Below are positions 35,393 to 43,367 of a stretch of 64,000 bases of DNA, in pieces. Under the pieces are notes generated by a model. It searched no databases, had not been told where the DNA came from, and saw nothing but the letters and a program-made list of their open reading frames with translations. The position numbers were made by a program, and so were the translations under genes. Position 1 is the first letter of the stretch. The number at the start of each line of letters is the position of its first letter. The DNA comes from Polyangiaceae bacterium (GTDB lineage: Bacteria; Myxococcota_A; Polyangia; Polyangiales; Polyangiaceae): the NCBI GenBank assembly GCA_015075635.1, contig JABTUA010000002.1:2608708-2672707 (forward strand). Reading direction: 5' to 3'.

Positions 35393-36748
35393 GTGACTCC
35401 GTCCGACCTTCCTCACGAACGCACGCCGCTCGAGCGCGTGCTCCGCGTCGTCACGCGCGTCGAAGCCGGCGAGGGCGTGACCGCGCTGCTCCTGACGCTG
35501 AACGTGCTGGTCCTGATGACCGCGTACTCCGCCATCAAGCCGGTGCGCGAGGGGCTGATCTTGGCGATGAAGTCCGGCGCCGAGTACAAGTCGTACATGA
35601 GCGGAGCCATCGCCGTGGCGCTGCTCTTCGCGGTCCCCGCCTACGCGCGCTTCGCCGATCGGGTGCCAAAGCACCGCCTGGTGGTCGGTGTGACGCTGTT
35701 CTTCGCGTCGAACCTGCTCTTGTTCTGGGCGGGCAGCTCGTTCGAGGTCGTGCGCGCGCGCCTGGGCCTCGTCTATTACGTCTGGCTCGGCATCTTCAAC
35801 ATGATGGTCGTGGCGCAGTTCTGGGCCTTCGCAAACGACGTCTACGCCGAAGAGCAGGGCAAGCGCCTGTTCCCGCTGCTCGGGGTCGGCCAGACGGCGG
35901 GCGCGGTGCTGGGGGCAGGCCTGTCCGTCTGGCTCCTGGCTCGGCTCGGGGTGTTCGCCATGCTCCTGGTGGGCGCAGGCCTGCTGGTCCTGACGGCCGC
36001 CTTGACCCAACTCGTCCACACGCGCGAGAGCCGCCGCTCTCCCGCAGAGCGGGAGCCGCCGGGAGATCGGAGCGGCGCGTTCGGGCTGGTCCTCGGCAGC
36101 ACCTACCTGCGCCACGTCGCGGCCTTCGCGCTGCTCTTCAGCTTCGTGAACAGCAACGGGGAGTACATCTTGGGCGCGCTGGTCAAGCAGGCCGCCGATC
36201 AGGCGGTGGCCTCCGGGAGTCTGGCGCCGGACGCGGTCAAGGAGTGGGTCGGCGACGCCTACAGCCGCTTCTACCTCTACACCAACGTGGCGACCGTCAG
36301 CTTGCAGGCCCTGGTCGTGTCGCGCTTGGTGCGCGTGTGGGGGCTCGAGCGGGCCTTCTTCGTGCTGCCGGTCATCGCGCTGGTGGACGCTCTGGGCGCG
36401 GCGGCCGTCCCGCTGCTCGCGGTGGTGTTCGTGGGCAAGGTCGCCGAGAACGCCACCGACTACTCGCTCAACAACACGCTCCGGAACATGCTCTGGCTGC
36501 CGACCACGCGCGACATGAAGTACAAGGCCAAGCAGGCCATCGACACCTTCTTCGTCCGAATGGGCGACGTGGGCTCGGCGCTGGTCGTGTTCGCACTGGC
36601 GCGCCAGCTCGAGCTGGGCGTGAGAGCGTTCGCGCTCTTGAACCTCTTGCTCTGCCTGGCGTGGCTGCTCTTGGCGCGGCGAATCGTCCAGGGCTACGCC
36701 GAGCTCTCCGCGCAGGGTGAAAGCGCGCCGGCACGAGCGCCGTTGTGA
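35393..36748 (+). CDS. NTT/ATP-ADP-translocase-like nucleotide carrier (MFS)
   Basis: A 451-residue inner-membrane protein with ~12 hydrophobic helices. The first part (LNVLVLMTAYSAIKPVREGLIL) and the region AENATDYSLNNTLRNMLWLPTTRDMKYKAKQAIDTFFVRMGD match the Npt1/Npt2 nucleotide-transporter (Tlc) family. That family exchanges ATP/ADP or other nucleotides in obligate intracellular bacteria and plastids, and has homologues of unclear role in free-living bacteria. GTG start is two bases after the lipoprotein stop, and the stop overlaps the next start. Presence beside a kinase-fold lipoprotein suggests nucleotide supply to the periplasm, but this is inference. Confidence 0.82.
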   Translation: MTPSDLPHERTPLERVLRVVTRVEAGEGVTALLLTLNVLVLMTAYSAIKPVREGLILAMKSGAEYKSYMSGAIAVALLFAVPAYARFADRVPKHRLVVGVTLFFASNLLLFWAGSSFEVVRARLGLVYYVWLGIFNMMVVAQFWAFANDVYAEEQGKRLFPLLGVGQTAGAVLGAGLSVWLLARLGVFAMLLVGAGLLVLTAALTQLVHTRESRRSPAEREPPGDRSGAFGLVLGSTYLRHVAAFALLFSFVNSNGEYILGALVKQAADQAVASGSLAPDAVKEWVGDAYSRFYLYTNVATVSLQALVVSRLVRVWGLERAFFVLPVIALVDALGAAAVPLLAVVFVGKVAENATDYSLNNTLRNMLWLPTTRDMKYKAKQAIDTFFVRMGDVGSALVVFALARQLELGVRAFALLNLLLCLAWLLLARRIVQGYAELSAQGESAPARAPL

Positions 36749-37215
36749 GCGCAGAGCCAATGACCTCACGCCCGCTCCGAAGCTTCGCTCTCGCCCTGTG
36801 CCTGGCTGCCTGCAGCGCCGGCTCCCCACCCCCAGGACCCGTCGTGGCCGAGCCGCCCCCCGCGGATCCCAACGCGCCGGTAGCGAGCCCGCCCGTCGAG
36901 CCCGCCGACCCGCCGGCGGCGTCGGAGCCCGGCTTCCCCGGCTCGAGCTGGCGGGTCACGGACCTCGGCGTCTCGGTCCCCGAAGAGTGGCGGAGCTGCA
37001 ATGCGTCGACTGACTGCACCTTGGTGGTCACGACCTGCTGCGACCAGTGCAACGGCGGCAAGGCGGTCGCGGTGAACGCGGGCCACGCCAAGGACGTGGC
37101 CGCGAAATACCCCAAGAGCTGCCAGAACGTCGCCTGCACCGAGCGCGGCTGTCTGACCCGGGCGAGCTGTCAGGAGAGTCGCTGCGTGATGGAGTGGCAG
37201 AGCGCCACGCCGTGA
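36745..37215 (+). CDS. Cys-rich lipoprotein
   Basis: A 156-residue protein with a lipobox (LALCLAACS), a Pro-rich tether to residue ~65 and a compact domain with eight Cys (CNASTDCTLVVTTCCDQC, then CQNVACTERGCLTRASC), probably disulfide-bonded. GTG 36745 overlaps the carrier stop (GTGA); ATG 36760 is an alternative start. It is the last gene of the four-gene unit. Function is unknown. Confidence 0.7.
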   Translation: MSAEPMTSRPLRSFALALCLAACSAGSPPPGPVVAEPPPADPNAPVASPPVEPADPPAASEPGFPGSSWRVTDLGVSVPEEWRSCNASTDCTLVVTTCCDQCNGGKAVAVNAGHAKDVAAKYPKSCQNVACTERGCLTRASCQESRCVMEWQSATP

Positions 37216-37245
37216 GCTGGCTCGTGACGAGCTTTCGTGTGACAA

Positions 37246-38835
37246 TTGCGTGACGAATCGTTGACGAAGAGCGCCACGCATCCCCACTCGGAGCCGAACG
37301 CAACCGAGCCGCGCCCCTCTCTACGAGCGCCCGAACGCCCGAGCGACTGGGGCTCCCTCGTCGCCAATCTGTCTCGCGGACGCGACGAGCCGACCTTCCA
37401 CGTCCATGACAAGACGCACCTCGAGCTGGCGATCGACTACCGGATTCGGCCGGGTCGCGCTCTCGAGTCGTTCGTCTGGGAGGCCTACTTCTTCGCGCCG
37501 GAGAGCCTGCGCCTGGACAGCCGCACCTACGACAAGACGGACATCTACACCGATCTTCAGAGCTACGTGCGCTTCGAGGTGCCGGACGTCGCGTTCGGCG
37601 ACCTCGCCGGCGAGCCCATCGACAAGATCCGAACGGCGCTCGAGGACAGCGACGAGGCGGCGGTGCGGGAGATGCGCCTGTTCGCCTGCCAAGTGCGCGC
37701 CGCCGGGGTCGAGCTCCGAGCGCGCATCGTGGACGCGCTCGACGCCGGCGAGCCCGAACGCGAGCGGGCCGAGCAAGCGGCGGCCCGCATGGTCGCGGAG
37801 TGCCAGCGCATCACGCCGAGGCTGCGCGAAGCCTTGGCGCCGGCGGCCGAGCGCGGCGATCCGCTCGAGACCGCCGCGAAGTGGGTCGAGGAGGACGTCT
37901 CGCGCCTGACCGAGACGCTGCTCGCCACGGTCGCGCAGCGCCTCGCGCGGGCCGGAGCGGCGGAGTCGCTGGTAGAACTGGTCGAGCGCGCGGCGGTGGC
38001 GGAGGCCAGGGAACGCGAGGAGCACGGCATCGGTCACACCGGACGCCTGGTGATGAACGCGCGCGAGATCGAGGCGCTGGAGTTCCGGCGCCACTTGCTC
38101 AAGCGCTTCACCTCCTCCGTGCTCTGGCTCAGCCCGGAGGTGCGCCCCGCCTCGACCTGGGTGCGCGAGCTCCTGTATGCGGTGGCGGCGTCCGTGGCGA
38201 TGGCGTTCGCGCTGGGCGCCGCCGTCTGGAACGGCTTCCAGGTCGGCTCCGAAGGCCTGATGACCTGGGTGCTGGTCGGCGTGGTGGCCTACGCGGTGAA
38301 GGACCGCATCAAGGCCCTGCTCCAGTCGAAGTTCTCCAGCGTGGTGGACCGGCACTTCCCGGACCGGCGCTGGCGCATCCGCGACCGCGAGCGCGGCGTC
38401 GTCCTGGGCGAGATGAACGAGCAGAGCGGCTTCATCCCCGTGGCCGATCTGCCCGCGCCCGTGCTCGTGGCCCGGCGCCTGACCCGCCGGCACGAGCTGG
38501 AGGAGCAGGCCCGGCCGGAGACGGTGCTTTTCCACAAGAAGGAGGTGGAGGTCCAGGCCCAGCGCGTGGCGCTGGCCGACCCGCGCTTCTCGGCGCTGAC
38601 GGAGATCTTCCGCCTCGACGTGAGCCGCTGGCTCTCCCACACCGACGATCCGAAGCGGGACATCGTGTTCGCCGATCCGATCGCCGGAAAGATCGGCTCC
38701 GCCAGGGCACCCCGGGTGTACAACCTGGCGGTGGTGTTTCGGCTGCGACGCGAGGGCGAGGACTCCGCGCCGTGGCACCGGCTGCGCGTCGTGGTCTCGC
38801 GTAAGGGCATCCGGCGCGTCGAGCGCATCGCGTGA
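37246..38835 (+). CDS. Membrane protein of unknown function with two central helices
   Basis: Up to 529 residues from TTG 37246; the true start may be the TTG at 37261 or later, as the first ~50 residues are not well structured. The N-terminal ~300 residues are rich in Glu/Arg/Ala helices. Two hydrophobic stretches (about residues 310-330 and 336-355) separate it from a C-terminal domain of ~170 residues (RWRIRDRERGVVLGEMNEQ, ETVLFHKKEVEVQAQRVALAD). No family is recognised. It is 30 bases after the four-gene unit and could be transcribed with it. Confidence 0.65.
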   Translation: MRDESLTKSATHPHSEPNATEPRPSLRAPERPSDWGSLVANLSRGRDEPTFHVHDKTHLELAIDYRIRPGRALESFVWEAYFFAPESLRLDSRTYDKTDIYTDLQSYVRFEVPDVAFGDLAGEPIDKIRTALEDSDEAAVREMRLFACQVRAAGVELRARIVDALDAGEPERERAEQAAARMVAECQRITPRLREALAPAAERGDPLETAAKWVEEDVSRLTETLLATVAQRLARAGAAESLVELVERAAVAEAREREEHGIGHTGRLVMNAREIEALEFRRHLLKRFTSSVLWLSPEVRPASTWVRELLYAVAASVAMAFALGAAVWNGFQVGSEGLMTWVLVGVVAYAVKDRIKALLQSKFSSVVDRHFPDRRWRIRDRERGVVLGEMNEQSGFIPVADLPAPVLVARRLTRRHELEEQARPETVLFHKKEVEVQAQRVALADPRFSALTEIFRLDVSRWLSHTDDPKRDIVFADPIAGKIGSARAPRVYNLAVVFRLRREGEDSAPWHRLRVVVSRKGIRRVERIA

Positions 38836-38843
38836 GCTGACCC

Positions 38844-40229
38844 TCACCCCCGCCAGCGCCGCGCCGCTGCCCCGAGCTCTTGGGCCAGCGAGGGGAACTT
38901 CTCCTGCCGCGCCCAGCTCTCCGCAGTCATGCCGTGCCGGTCCAGGAGCGTGGGGTTGGCGCCGCGCTCGAGCAGCACGCGCGCCACGCGCTCCCGCCCC
39001 TCCATGGCGGCCTTCATCAGCGCCGTGTGTCCGTCGGCGGTGGTGGCGTCGATGCGCGCTCCGCCGTCGAGCAGGCGGTGGATCACCTCGGGCTGATCCT
39101 CGGTCGCGGTGAGGGTGAGCGCGGTGTTGCCGGCCACGTCGCGAAGCTCCGCGCTCGCGCCGCCGCGGAGCAGCGCCGAGACCGTCGCCGCGTGGCCCTG
39201 CCAGCTGGCCACGATCAGCGCGGTCTGGTCGGCGATCCCGGCGTGATCCGGGTCCGCGCCGGCCGCGAGCAAGCGCTCGACGATGGGAGCGAAGCCTTGA
39301 TCGGCGGCCAGCACCAGCGCGGTCCGGCGCTGGAGGTTCTCGGCGTGCGGGTCGGCGCCACGTTCGAGCAGGAGCGCCACCACCTCGAGCTTGCCGGCGA
39401 ACGCCGCGTGGATGAGCGGCGTGCGGTCGAAGGCGTCGCGCGCGTCCACGTCGAAGCCGGTGTCGAGCAAGCGGCGCACGGAGGCGACGTCACCTTCGGT
39501 GCAGGCACGCCGCATCTCGCTCGTCCGAGCCCGCTCGGCGCGCGCGCTCGGGGCCAGGGCGTCGTCGAACCAAGGCGCCGACTGGATGGCCTGGATCAGC
39601 TCGATGGCGCGCGCGCTCGTGGCGTCGTCGTGCTGGCCGCGGAGCTCGTCGAGCCCGGCGACCAGGAGCGCCCGGACCTGGCCGTCTCCGCTCTGCTTCT
39701 GGTTGTCGAAGAGCGAGCGGTAGGCGTCGAGCAGCTCTCGCCCGTCGTGTCGCTCCCGCCCCAGCTCGAGCAGGCGCGTCGCGAACCGGGTGTTCTCGCC
39801 GTCCTTGCCCAGGCGCGAGAGCAGCGCGCAGACAGTGCCCGCACACTGGGCTTCCGCCAGGGAGGCGCCGCTCGAGCGGCGGATCGCCAGGCAGCGCTCA
39901 CCCCAGAGGAGCACGCCGTCGAGGCGCCCGAGCTTCTGCGCCACCTCGGAGGCCAAGGAGCACAGGTAGGAGCCGTTGGGCTCGGGCAAGGCGAAGCCCA
40001 CCCCATCGCTCCGGTTCAGGGCTTCCCAGGCTCCCTGCCAGTCGCCGAGGGCGTGCGCCGACTTGATCTCGTAGAAGCGAGCCCAGCCGAGCTCGAGGGG
40101 GTCGCGGGTGTCCACCTCGGCGAGCTCGTGGCAGAGCGCTCGCGCCAGGTCGCGCACGCGCGAGTGGTCACCCGCCCGCGAGCAGTCCGAGATCGTCGAG
40201 AGCGCCTGATTCACGTCGATGAGCTGCAT
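38844..40229 (-). CDS. Ankyrin-repeat protein with helical N-terminal domain
   Basis: A 461-residue protein. The first ~230 residues are helical, perhaps TPR-like (LELGWARFYEIKSAHALGDW). At least six ankyrin repeats follow (about residues 235-445), each with the T-P-L-x-x-A pattern, e.g. DRTPLIHAAFAGKLEVVALLL. No signal peptide or enzyme motif is seen, so it is likely a cytoplasmic binding protein. It converges with the preceding gene, eight bases away. Confidence 0.85.
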   Translation of the reverse strand: MQLIDVNQALSTISDCSRAGDHSRVRDLARALCHELAEVDTRDPLELGWARFYEIKSAHALGDWQGAWEALNRSDGVGFALPEPNGSYLCSLASEVAQKLGRLDGVLLWGERCLAIRRSSGASLAEAQCAGTVCALLSRLGKDGENTRFATRLLELGRERHDGRELLDAYRSLFDNQKQSGDGQVRALLVAGLDELRGQHDDATSARAIELIQAIQSAPWFDDALAPSARAERARTSEMRRACTEGDVASVRRLLDTGFDVDARDAFDRTPLIHAAFAGKLEVVALLLERGADPHAENLQRRTALVLAADQGFAPIVERLLAAGADPDHAGIADQTALIVASWQGHAATVSALLRGGASAELRDVAGNTALTLTATEDQPEVIHRLLDGGARIDATTADGHTALMKAAMEGRERVARVLLERGANPTLLDRHGMTAESWARQEKFPSLAQELGAAARRWRG

Positions 40230-40354
40230 GGCTCACGCGGAGAGCAAACGCCGGGCCATGGGGATTTCCACGGCCTGCCCGCGCATGCCGGCTGCGGGCG
40301 TGCACCATTCGGAAGCGAACGCTCCCGGCGCGTGCAGGTGGTAAGCTCTCGGCC

Positions 40355-40561
40355 GTGCTCTGCCGCGCGCTGCCCATGCTCGTTTGCATCTGGCTCACTG
40401 CTGCCTGCTCCAGCGGCGATCCCAACGTGCCCACCTCCTGCCAGCCCGGCGAGGTCGGCACCTGCAAGGGACCGAACGACTGCCCGGGCACGGCGGTCTG
40501 CAACGCCGACGGCCTCGATTTCGGGCCGTGTCAGTGTACGAGCGACGCCGGCTCCGACTGA
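40355..40561 (+). CDS. Very small Cys-rich lipoprotein
   Basis: A 68-residue protein with a lipobox (CIWLTAACS) followed by a compact segment with five further Cys (SCQPGEVGTCKGPNDCPG). GTG 40355 or ATG 40376 could be the start. It converges with the next lipoprotein gene, five bases away. Its size makes the call less certain, but the lipobox and Cys spacing look real. Confidence 0.55.
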   Translation: MLCRALPMLVCIWLTAACSSGDPNVPTSCQPGEVGTCKGPNDCPGTAVCNADGLDFGPCQCTSDAGSD

Positions 40562-40565
40562 CGGC

Positions 40566-41060
40566 TCACTTCAGCTTCGCTGACGCGGACAGGGCGAGGG
40601 CCTTGACGGCGTCGAGCTTGGTGGTCGCGTCCGGGGAGATGCCGACGGTCGAGTAGCTCAGCTCCGCGACCTTGGTCCCCTGCATCCACGACACGTCCAC
40701 GCCCCAGGTCGGGTCCGACTCGACGACGCCCTTGTCGCCGATGGCGAAGGGCTCGGCCTTGCTGCCGGGGACGTAGTACTGCTCGCCCTCCCAAACACGG
40801 AACTGCAGCGTGTGGCTGTTCGCGTTGGCGTCCGCCCAGCCCCACTGGCACTCGCCCAGGAGCGCCGGATCCACGCTCGGTGCCCCGCTCTCCTTCTCGG
40901 CCGTCTGCCCGAACAGCGAGCTCGCGTCGTCCGCCGTGACCACGGCGCAGGCGTCGATCTTGTTCGAGCCGCCGCCGCCCCCGTTGCCGCCTTCGTCGCC
41001 ACCACAGCCGGTGGTCGACAGAGCCAGCGTCAAGAGCACCCCAATCGTCTTGTCGCGCAT
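40566..41060 (-). CDS. Lipoprotein, DUF3558-like
   Basis: A 164-residue protein with a lipobox (LALSTTGCGG) and a Gly-rich tether. The mature domain starts DACAVVTADDASSLFGQTAE and then GECQWGWAD, the pattern of DUF3558-type lipoproteins. Function is unknown. The start codon lies only eight bases after the end of tRNA-Cys on the same strand, with no clear ribosome-binding site, so its message may come from the tRNA promoter. Confidence 0.7.
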   Translation of the reverse strand: MRDKTIGVLLTLALSTTGCGGDEGGNGGGGGSNKIDACAVVTADDASSLFGQTAEKESGAPSVDPALLGECQWGWADANANSHTLQFRVWEGEQYYVPGSKAEPFAIGDKGVVESDPTWGVDVSWMQGTKVAELSYSTVGISPDATTKLDAVKALALSASAKLK

Positions 41061-41068
41061 GTCTTCGG

Positions 41069-41140
41069 AGGCGAGGACCGGATTCGAACCGGCGTGTGAC
41101 GGTTTTGCAAACCGTTGCCTAACCGCTTGGCTACCTCGCC
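41069..41140 (-). tRNA. tRNA-Cys (GCA)
   Basis: A 72-base cloverleaf. The acceptor stem GGCGAGG pairs with CCTCGCC; the anticodon stem ACGGT/ACCGT holds the loop TTGCAAA, giving anticodon GCA; the T-arm is CCGG-TTCGAAT-CCGG. The discriminator is U, as in other tRNA-Cys, and the 3' CCA is not encoded. Confidence 0.95.
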
Positions 41141-41152
41141 GCGGAGCCCCGG

Positions 41153-41181
41153 TGGATAGCGCCCCCCGCCGCCTCGGTCAA
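41153..41181 (-). promoter_or_regulatory. Predicted promoter of tRNA-Cys (and the lipoprotein behind it)
   Basis: On the minus strand TTGACC and TATCCA are 17 bases apart and end 12 bases before the tRNA start. Spacing and position fit a sigma-70 promoter. Confidence 0.6.
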
Positions 41182-41208
41182 CTCCCCGTGACATCCTCGT
41201 GAATTCGA

Positions 41209-41226
41209 CCGGGAGGGTTCTCCCGG
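41209..41226 (+). other. Hairpin ahead of the MFS gene
   Basis: CCGGGAG-GGTT-CTCCCGG is a perfect 7-bp stem with a 4-base loop, 31 bases before the MFS start. It may affect the leader mRNA. No T-run follows, so it is not called a terminator. Confidence 0.35.
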
Positions 41227-41256
41227 GACCCGGTCGGTGTTAGCTCGGCGCCTCGA

Positions 41257-43134
41257 ATGGCCGGCACCTCCGCCACTGCCAGCACGCCCTTCCTGAAGCA
41301 CACGGACGCGTTCCGGCGCCGGCGTTTCCTGAACTGGTTCCCGCTCGGCGTGACCTACGCGCTCCTTTACATGGGGCGGTACAACCTCACCGTCGCGAAG
41401 AACTCGCTCGGCGAGCTGATGACCAAGGAGGACTTCGGCATCATCTTCGGCGCCGGCACCTTCGTCTACGCCTTCGCGTTCCTCCTGAACGGGCCGCTGG
41501 TGGACCGCATGGGCGGCCGAAAGGGCATGCTGGCCGCCGCGCTCGGCTCGACGGTCGCGAACCTGGCGATGGGGGTCTACCTCTACCAGGTCGTCGCCTC
41601 GGGACAGGCGACCACGGCACCGCTGCGCCTGGTGTTCAGCTTGCTCTACGCGCTGAACATGTACTTCCAGAGCTTCGGCGCCGTTTCCATCGTGAAGGTC
41701 AACGCGCACTGGTTCCACGTCACCGAGCGCGGCGGCTTCTCCGGCATCTTCGGCACGATGATCTCGAGCGGGATCTTCCTCGCCTTCACCGTGAACGAGC
41801 TGCTCTTGAAGGCCGCCCAGCGCGTCTGGCCCGAGGCGCCCGGACCGAGCGTGGCCTGGGTGGTGTTCGCGGTCCCCGCGGCGCTCCTGGCGCTGTTCTT
41901 CGTGGTCGAGCTGTGGCTGCTCCGGGACCGCCCGGGCCAGGCGGGGCACCAGGACTTCGACACCGGCGACGCCTCCTCCGGCGACACCAGCTCGGCGCCC
42001 ACCCCCGTGATGGAGCTGTACAAGCGCATCCTCACCCACCCGGTGATCATCACCGTGGCGCTGATCGAGTTCTGCACCGGCGTGCTGCGCAACGGCGTCA
42101 TGCACTGGTTCCCGATCTACGCCAACGAGATCTGGGCGCTGCCGAACGAGCACGCGCTGCGTGGCGGGGCGCTGCTCCTGGCCATGCGCGACGGCACGTG
42201 GTCGCCCCTCTGGCCGGCCCTGCCCTGCTTCGGCGTCGCGATCGTGTCGGCCTTGCTCGCCAAGCGCGCGCACGGCACGCGCCGCGGCGCATACGCCGTG
42301 GGCGCCGCGCTGGCCTTCCTCGCCCCCTTCCTCCAGGGCGGGTGGGGAGGCCTGCTCATGGTCGCCGGCGTGATCGGCGGCAACGTCGCCGGCTGGGTCA
42401 GCGACCTCTTCTTCCAGAGCCGGCGCGGTCCCGCCGCGGCCTTCTTGTACGGCCTGCTCGCGGTGTGCGTGCTGGGGATGGGCTTCTCCCTCGCGGTGCC
42501 GACCAACGTGGTGGCCTCGGCAGATCCCAAGAGCGGCCTGGTCGCCGGTGACAAGATCCTGGCCATCGGGGCCGACTCGGCGGTGAGCGGCTGGACCGAG
42601 GTCAGGAACGCCGTGGCCTGCGTGCCGGCCATGTGCAAGGACTCGGGCTGGGACGGCGAGAAGTGCATGTGCGTGTCCGCGCTCGCCGCGAAGCCCCAGG
42701 AGCCGCGCGAGCCCGTGATCTCCGCGCGCGTGGAGCGCGGCGGCCAGGTCCAAGAGCTCGCGCTGCCGGATCCGAAGGCCAGCCAGCGCGCCGGCGACAT
42801 GCGCTTCTTGAAGGCACGCCCGGTGCTGCCGCTCAGCCCCTACGTGCTCGGCTGCCTGGTGTTCGTGCTCAGTTTGTGCGTGATCGGGACCCACGGCCTG
42901 CTCAGCGGCACGGCCACGATGGACTTCGGCGGGCGAAAAGGCGCAGCCACCGCCGTCGGCGTGATCGACGGCTTCGTCTACCTGGGCACGGCGCTTCAGT
43001 CTGTCGCGCTAGGCTTCTTGACGACCAAGTCGTGGACGTATTGGCCGTGGTTCCTGCTGCCCTTCGGCGTGATCGGCTTCTTGCTCTCGTTGCGGATCTG
43101 GAGCGCGAAGCCCAAGGCTGGCGGCGGACACTAG
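41257..43134 (+). CDS. GlpT/OPA-type MFS transporter with a PDZ-like Cys-rich insertion
   Basis: A 625-residue inner-membrane protein. Residues 27-415 and 525-615 carry the ~12 helices of an MFS carrier. The opening NWFPLGVTYALLYMGRYNLTVAKN and the MDFGGRKGAATAVGVIDGFVY near residue 556 fit the organophosphate:phosphate antiporter branch. Between two late helices lies an insertion (~420-515). It reads as a PDZ-like domain (SGLVAGDKILAIGADSAVSG, then ISARVERGGQVQELAL) broken by four Cys (455, 460, 470, 472). The PDZ call is my inference. The stop codon TAG is the first three bases of the adjacent inverted-repeat element. Confidence 0.82.
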   Translation: MAGTSATASTPFLKHTDAFRRRRFLNWFPLGVTYALLYMGRYNLTVAKNSLGELMTKEDFGIIFGAGTFVYAFAFLLNGPLVDRMGGRKGMLAAALGSTVANLAMGVYLYQVVASGQATTAPLRLVFSLLYALNMYFQSFGAVSIVKVNAHWFHVTERGGFSGIFGTMISSGIFLAFTVNELLLKAAQRVWPEAPGPSVAWVVFAVPAALLALFFVVELWLLRDRPGQAGHQDFDTGDASSGDTSSAPTPVMELYKRILTHPVIITVALIEFCTGVLRNGVMHWFPIYANEIWALPNEHALRGGALLLAMRDGTWSPLWPALPCFGVAIVSALLAKRAHGTRRGAYAVGAALAFLAPFLQGGWGGLLMVAGVIGGNVAGWVSDLFFQSRRGPAAAFLYGLLAVCVLGMGFSLAVPTNVVASADPKSGLVAGDKILAIGADSAVSGWTEVRNAVACVPAMCKDSGWDGEKCMCVSALAAKPQEPREPVISARVERGGQVQELALPDPKASQRAGDMRFLKARPVLPLSPYVLGCLVFVLSLCVIGTHGLLSGTATMDFGGRKGAATAVGVIDGFVYLGTALQSVALGFLTTKSWTYWPWFLLPFGVIGFLLSLRIWSAKPKAGGGH

Positions 43135-43360
43135 GGGGTGTCCCTAATTCGCGCTCGGCTGGCGGCAGCAAGCGCCACGCGACGCTTCCGTTCGGTCGAA
43201 ACGGCCGGCGCCGGCCCCGGCCGGTCTTCGCACGCACGCCTCACTTTCGGATCGAGATCCGATCATGACCAGGCTGTCCAAGTGATTCCGGGGCTCGGCT
43301 GACCGCCGAGCGGGGCGAATCGAGCCGCTCGGTCGCACACCGAACTAGGGACACCCCCTA
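43132..43360 (-). mobile_element. MITE-like inverted-repeat element, copy 2
   Basis: A 229-bp element with perfect 15-bp terminal inverted repeats (TAGGGGGTGTCCCTA at 43132-43146, its inverse at 43346-43360). It is the inverse-orientation match of 16995-17224, with the same internal blocks (GGCCGGCGCCGGCC, GATC-rich palindrome, CTCGGCTGACCGCCGAG). It begins with the stop codon of the MFS gene and ends 8 bases before the stop of the next minus-strand gene. No coding capacity is seen. Confidence 0.8.
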
Positions 43361-43367
43361 ACGCCGC

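Noticed and set aside
41209..41226. Intrinsic terminator before the MFS gene
   Set aside because: There is no T-run and no gene on the plus strand upstream that would need it; recorded only as a hairpin.
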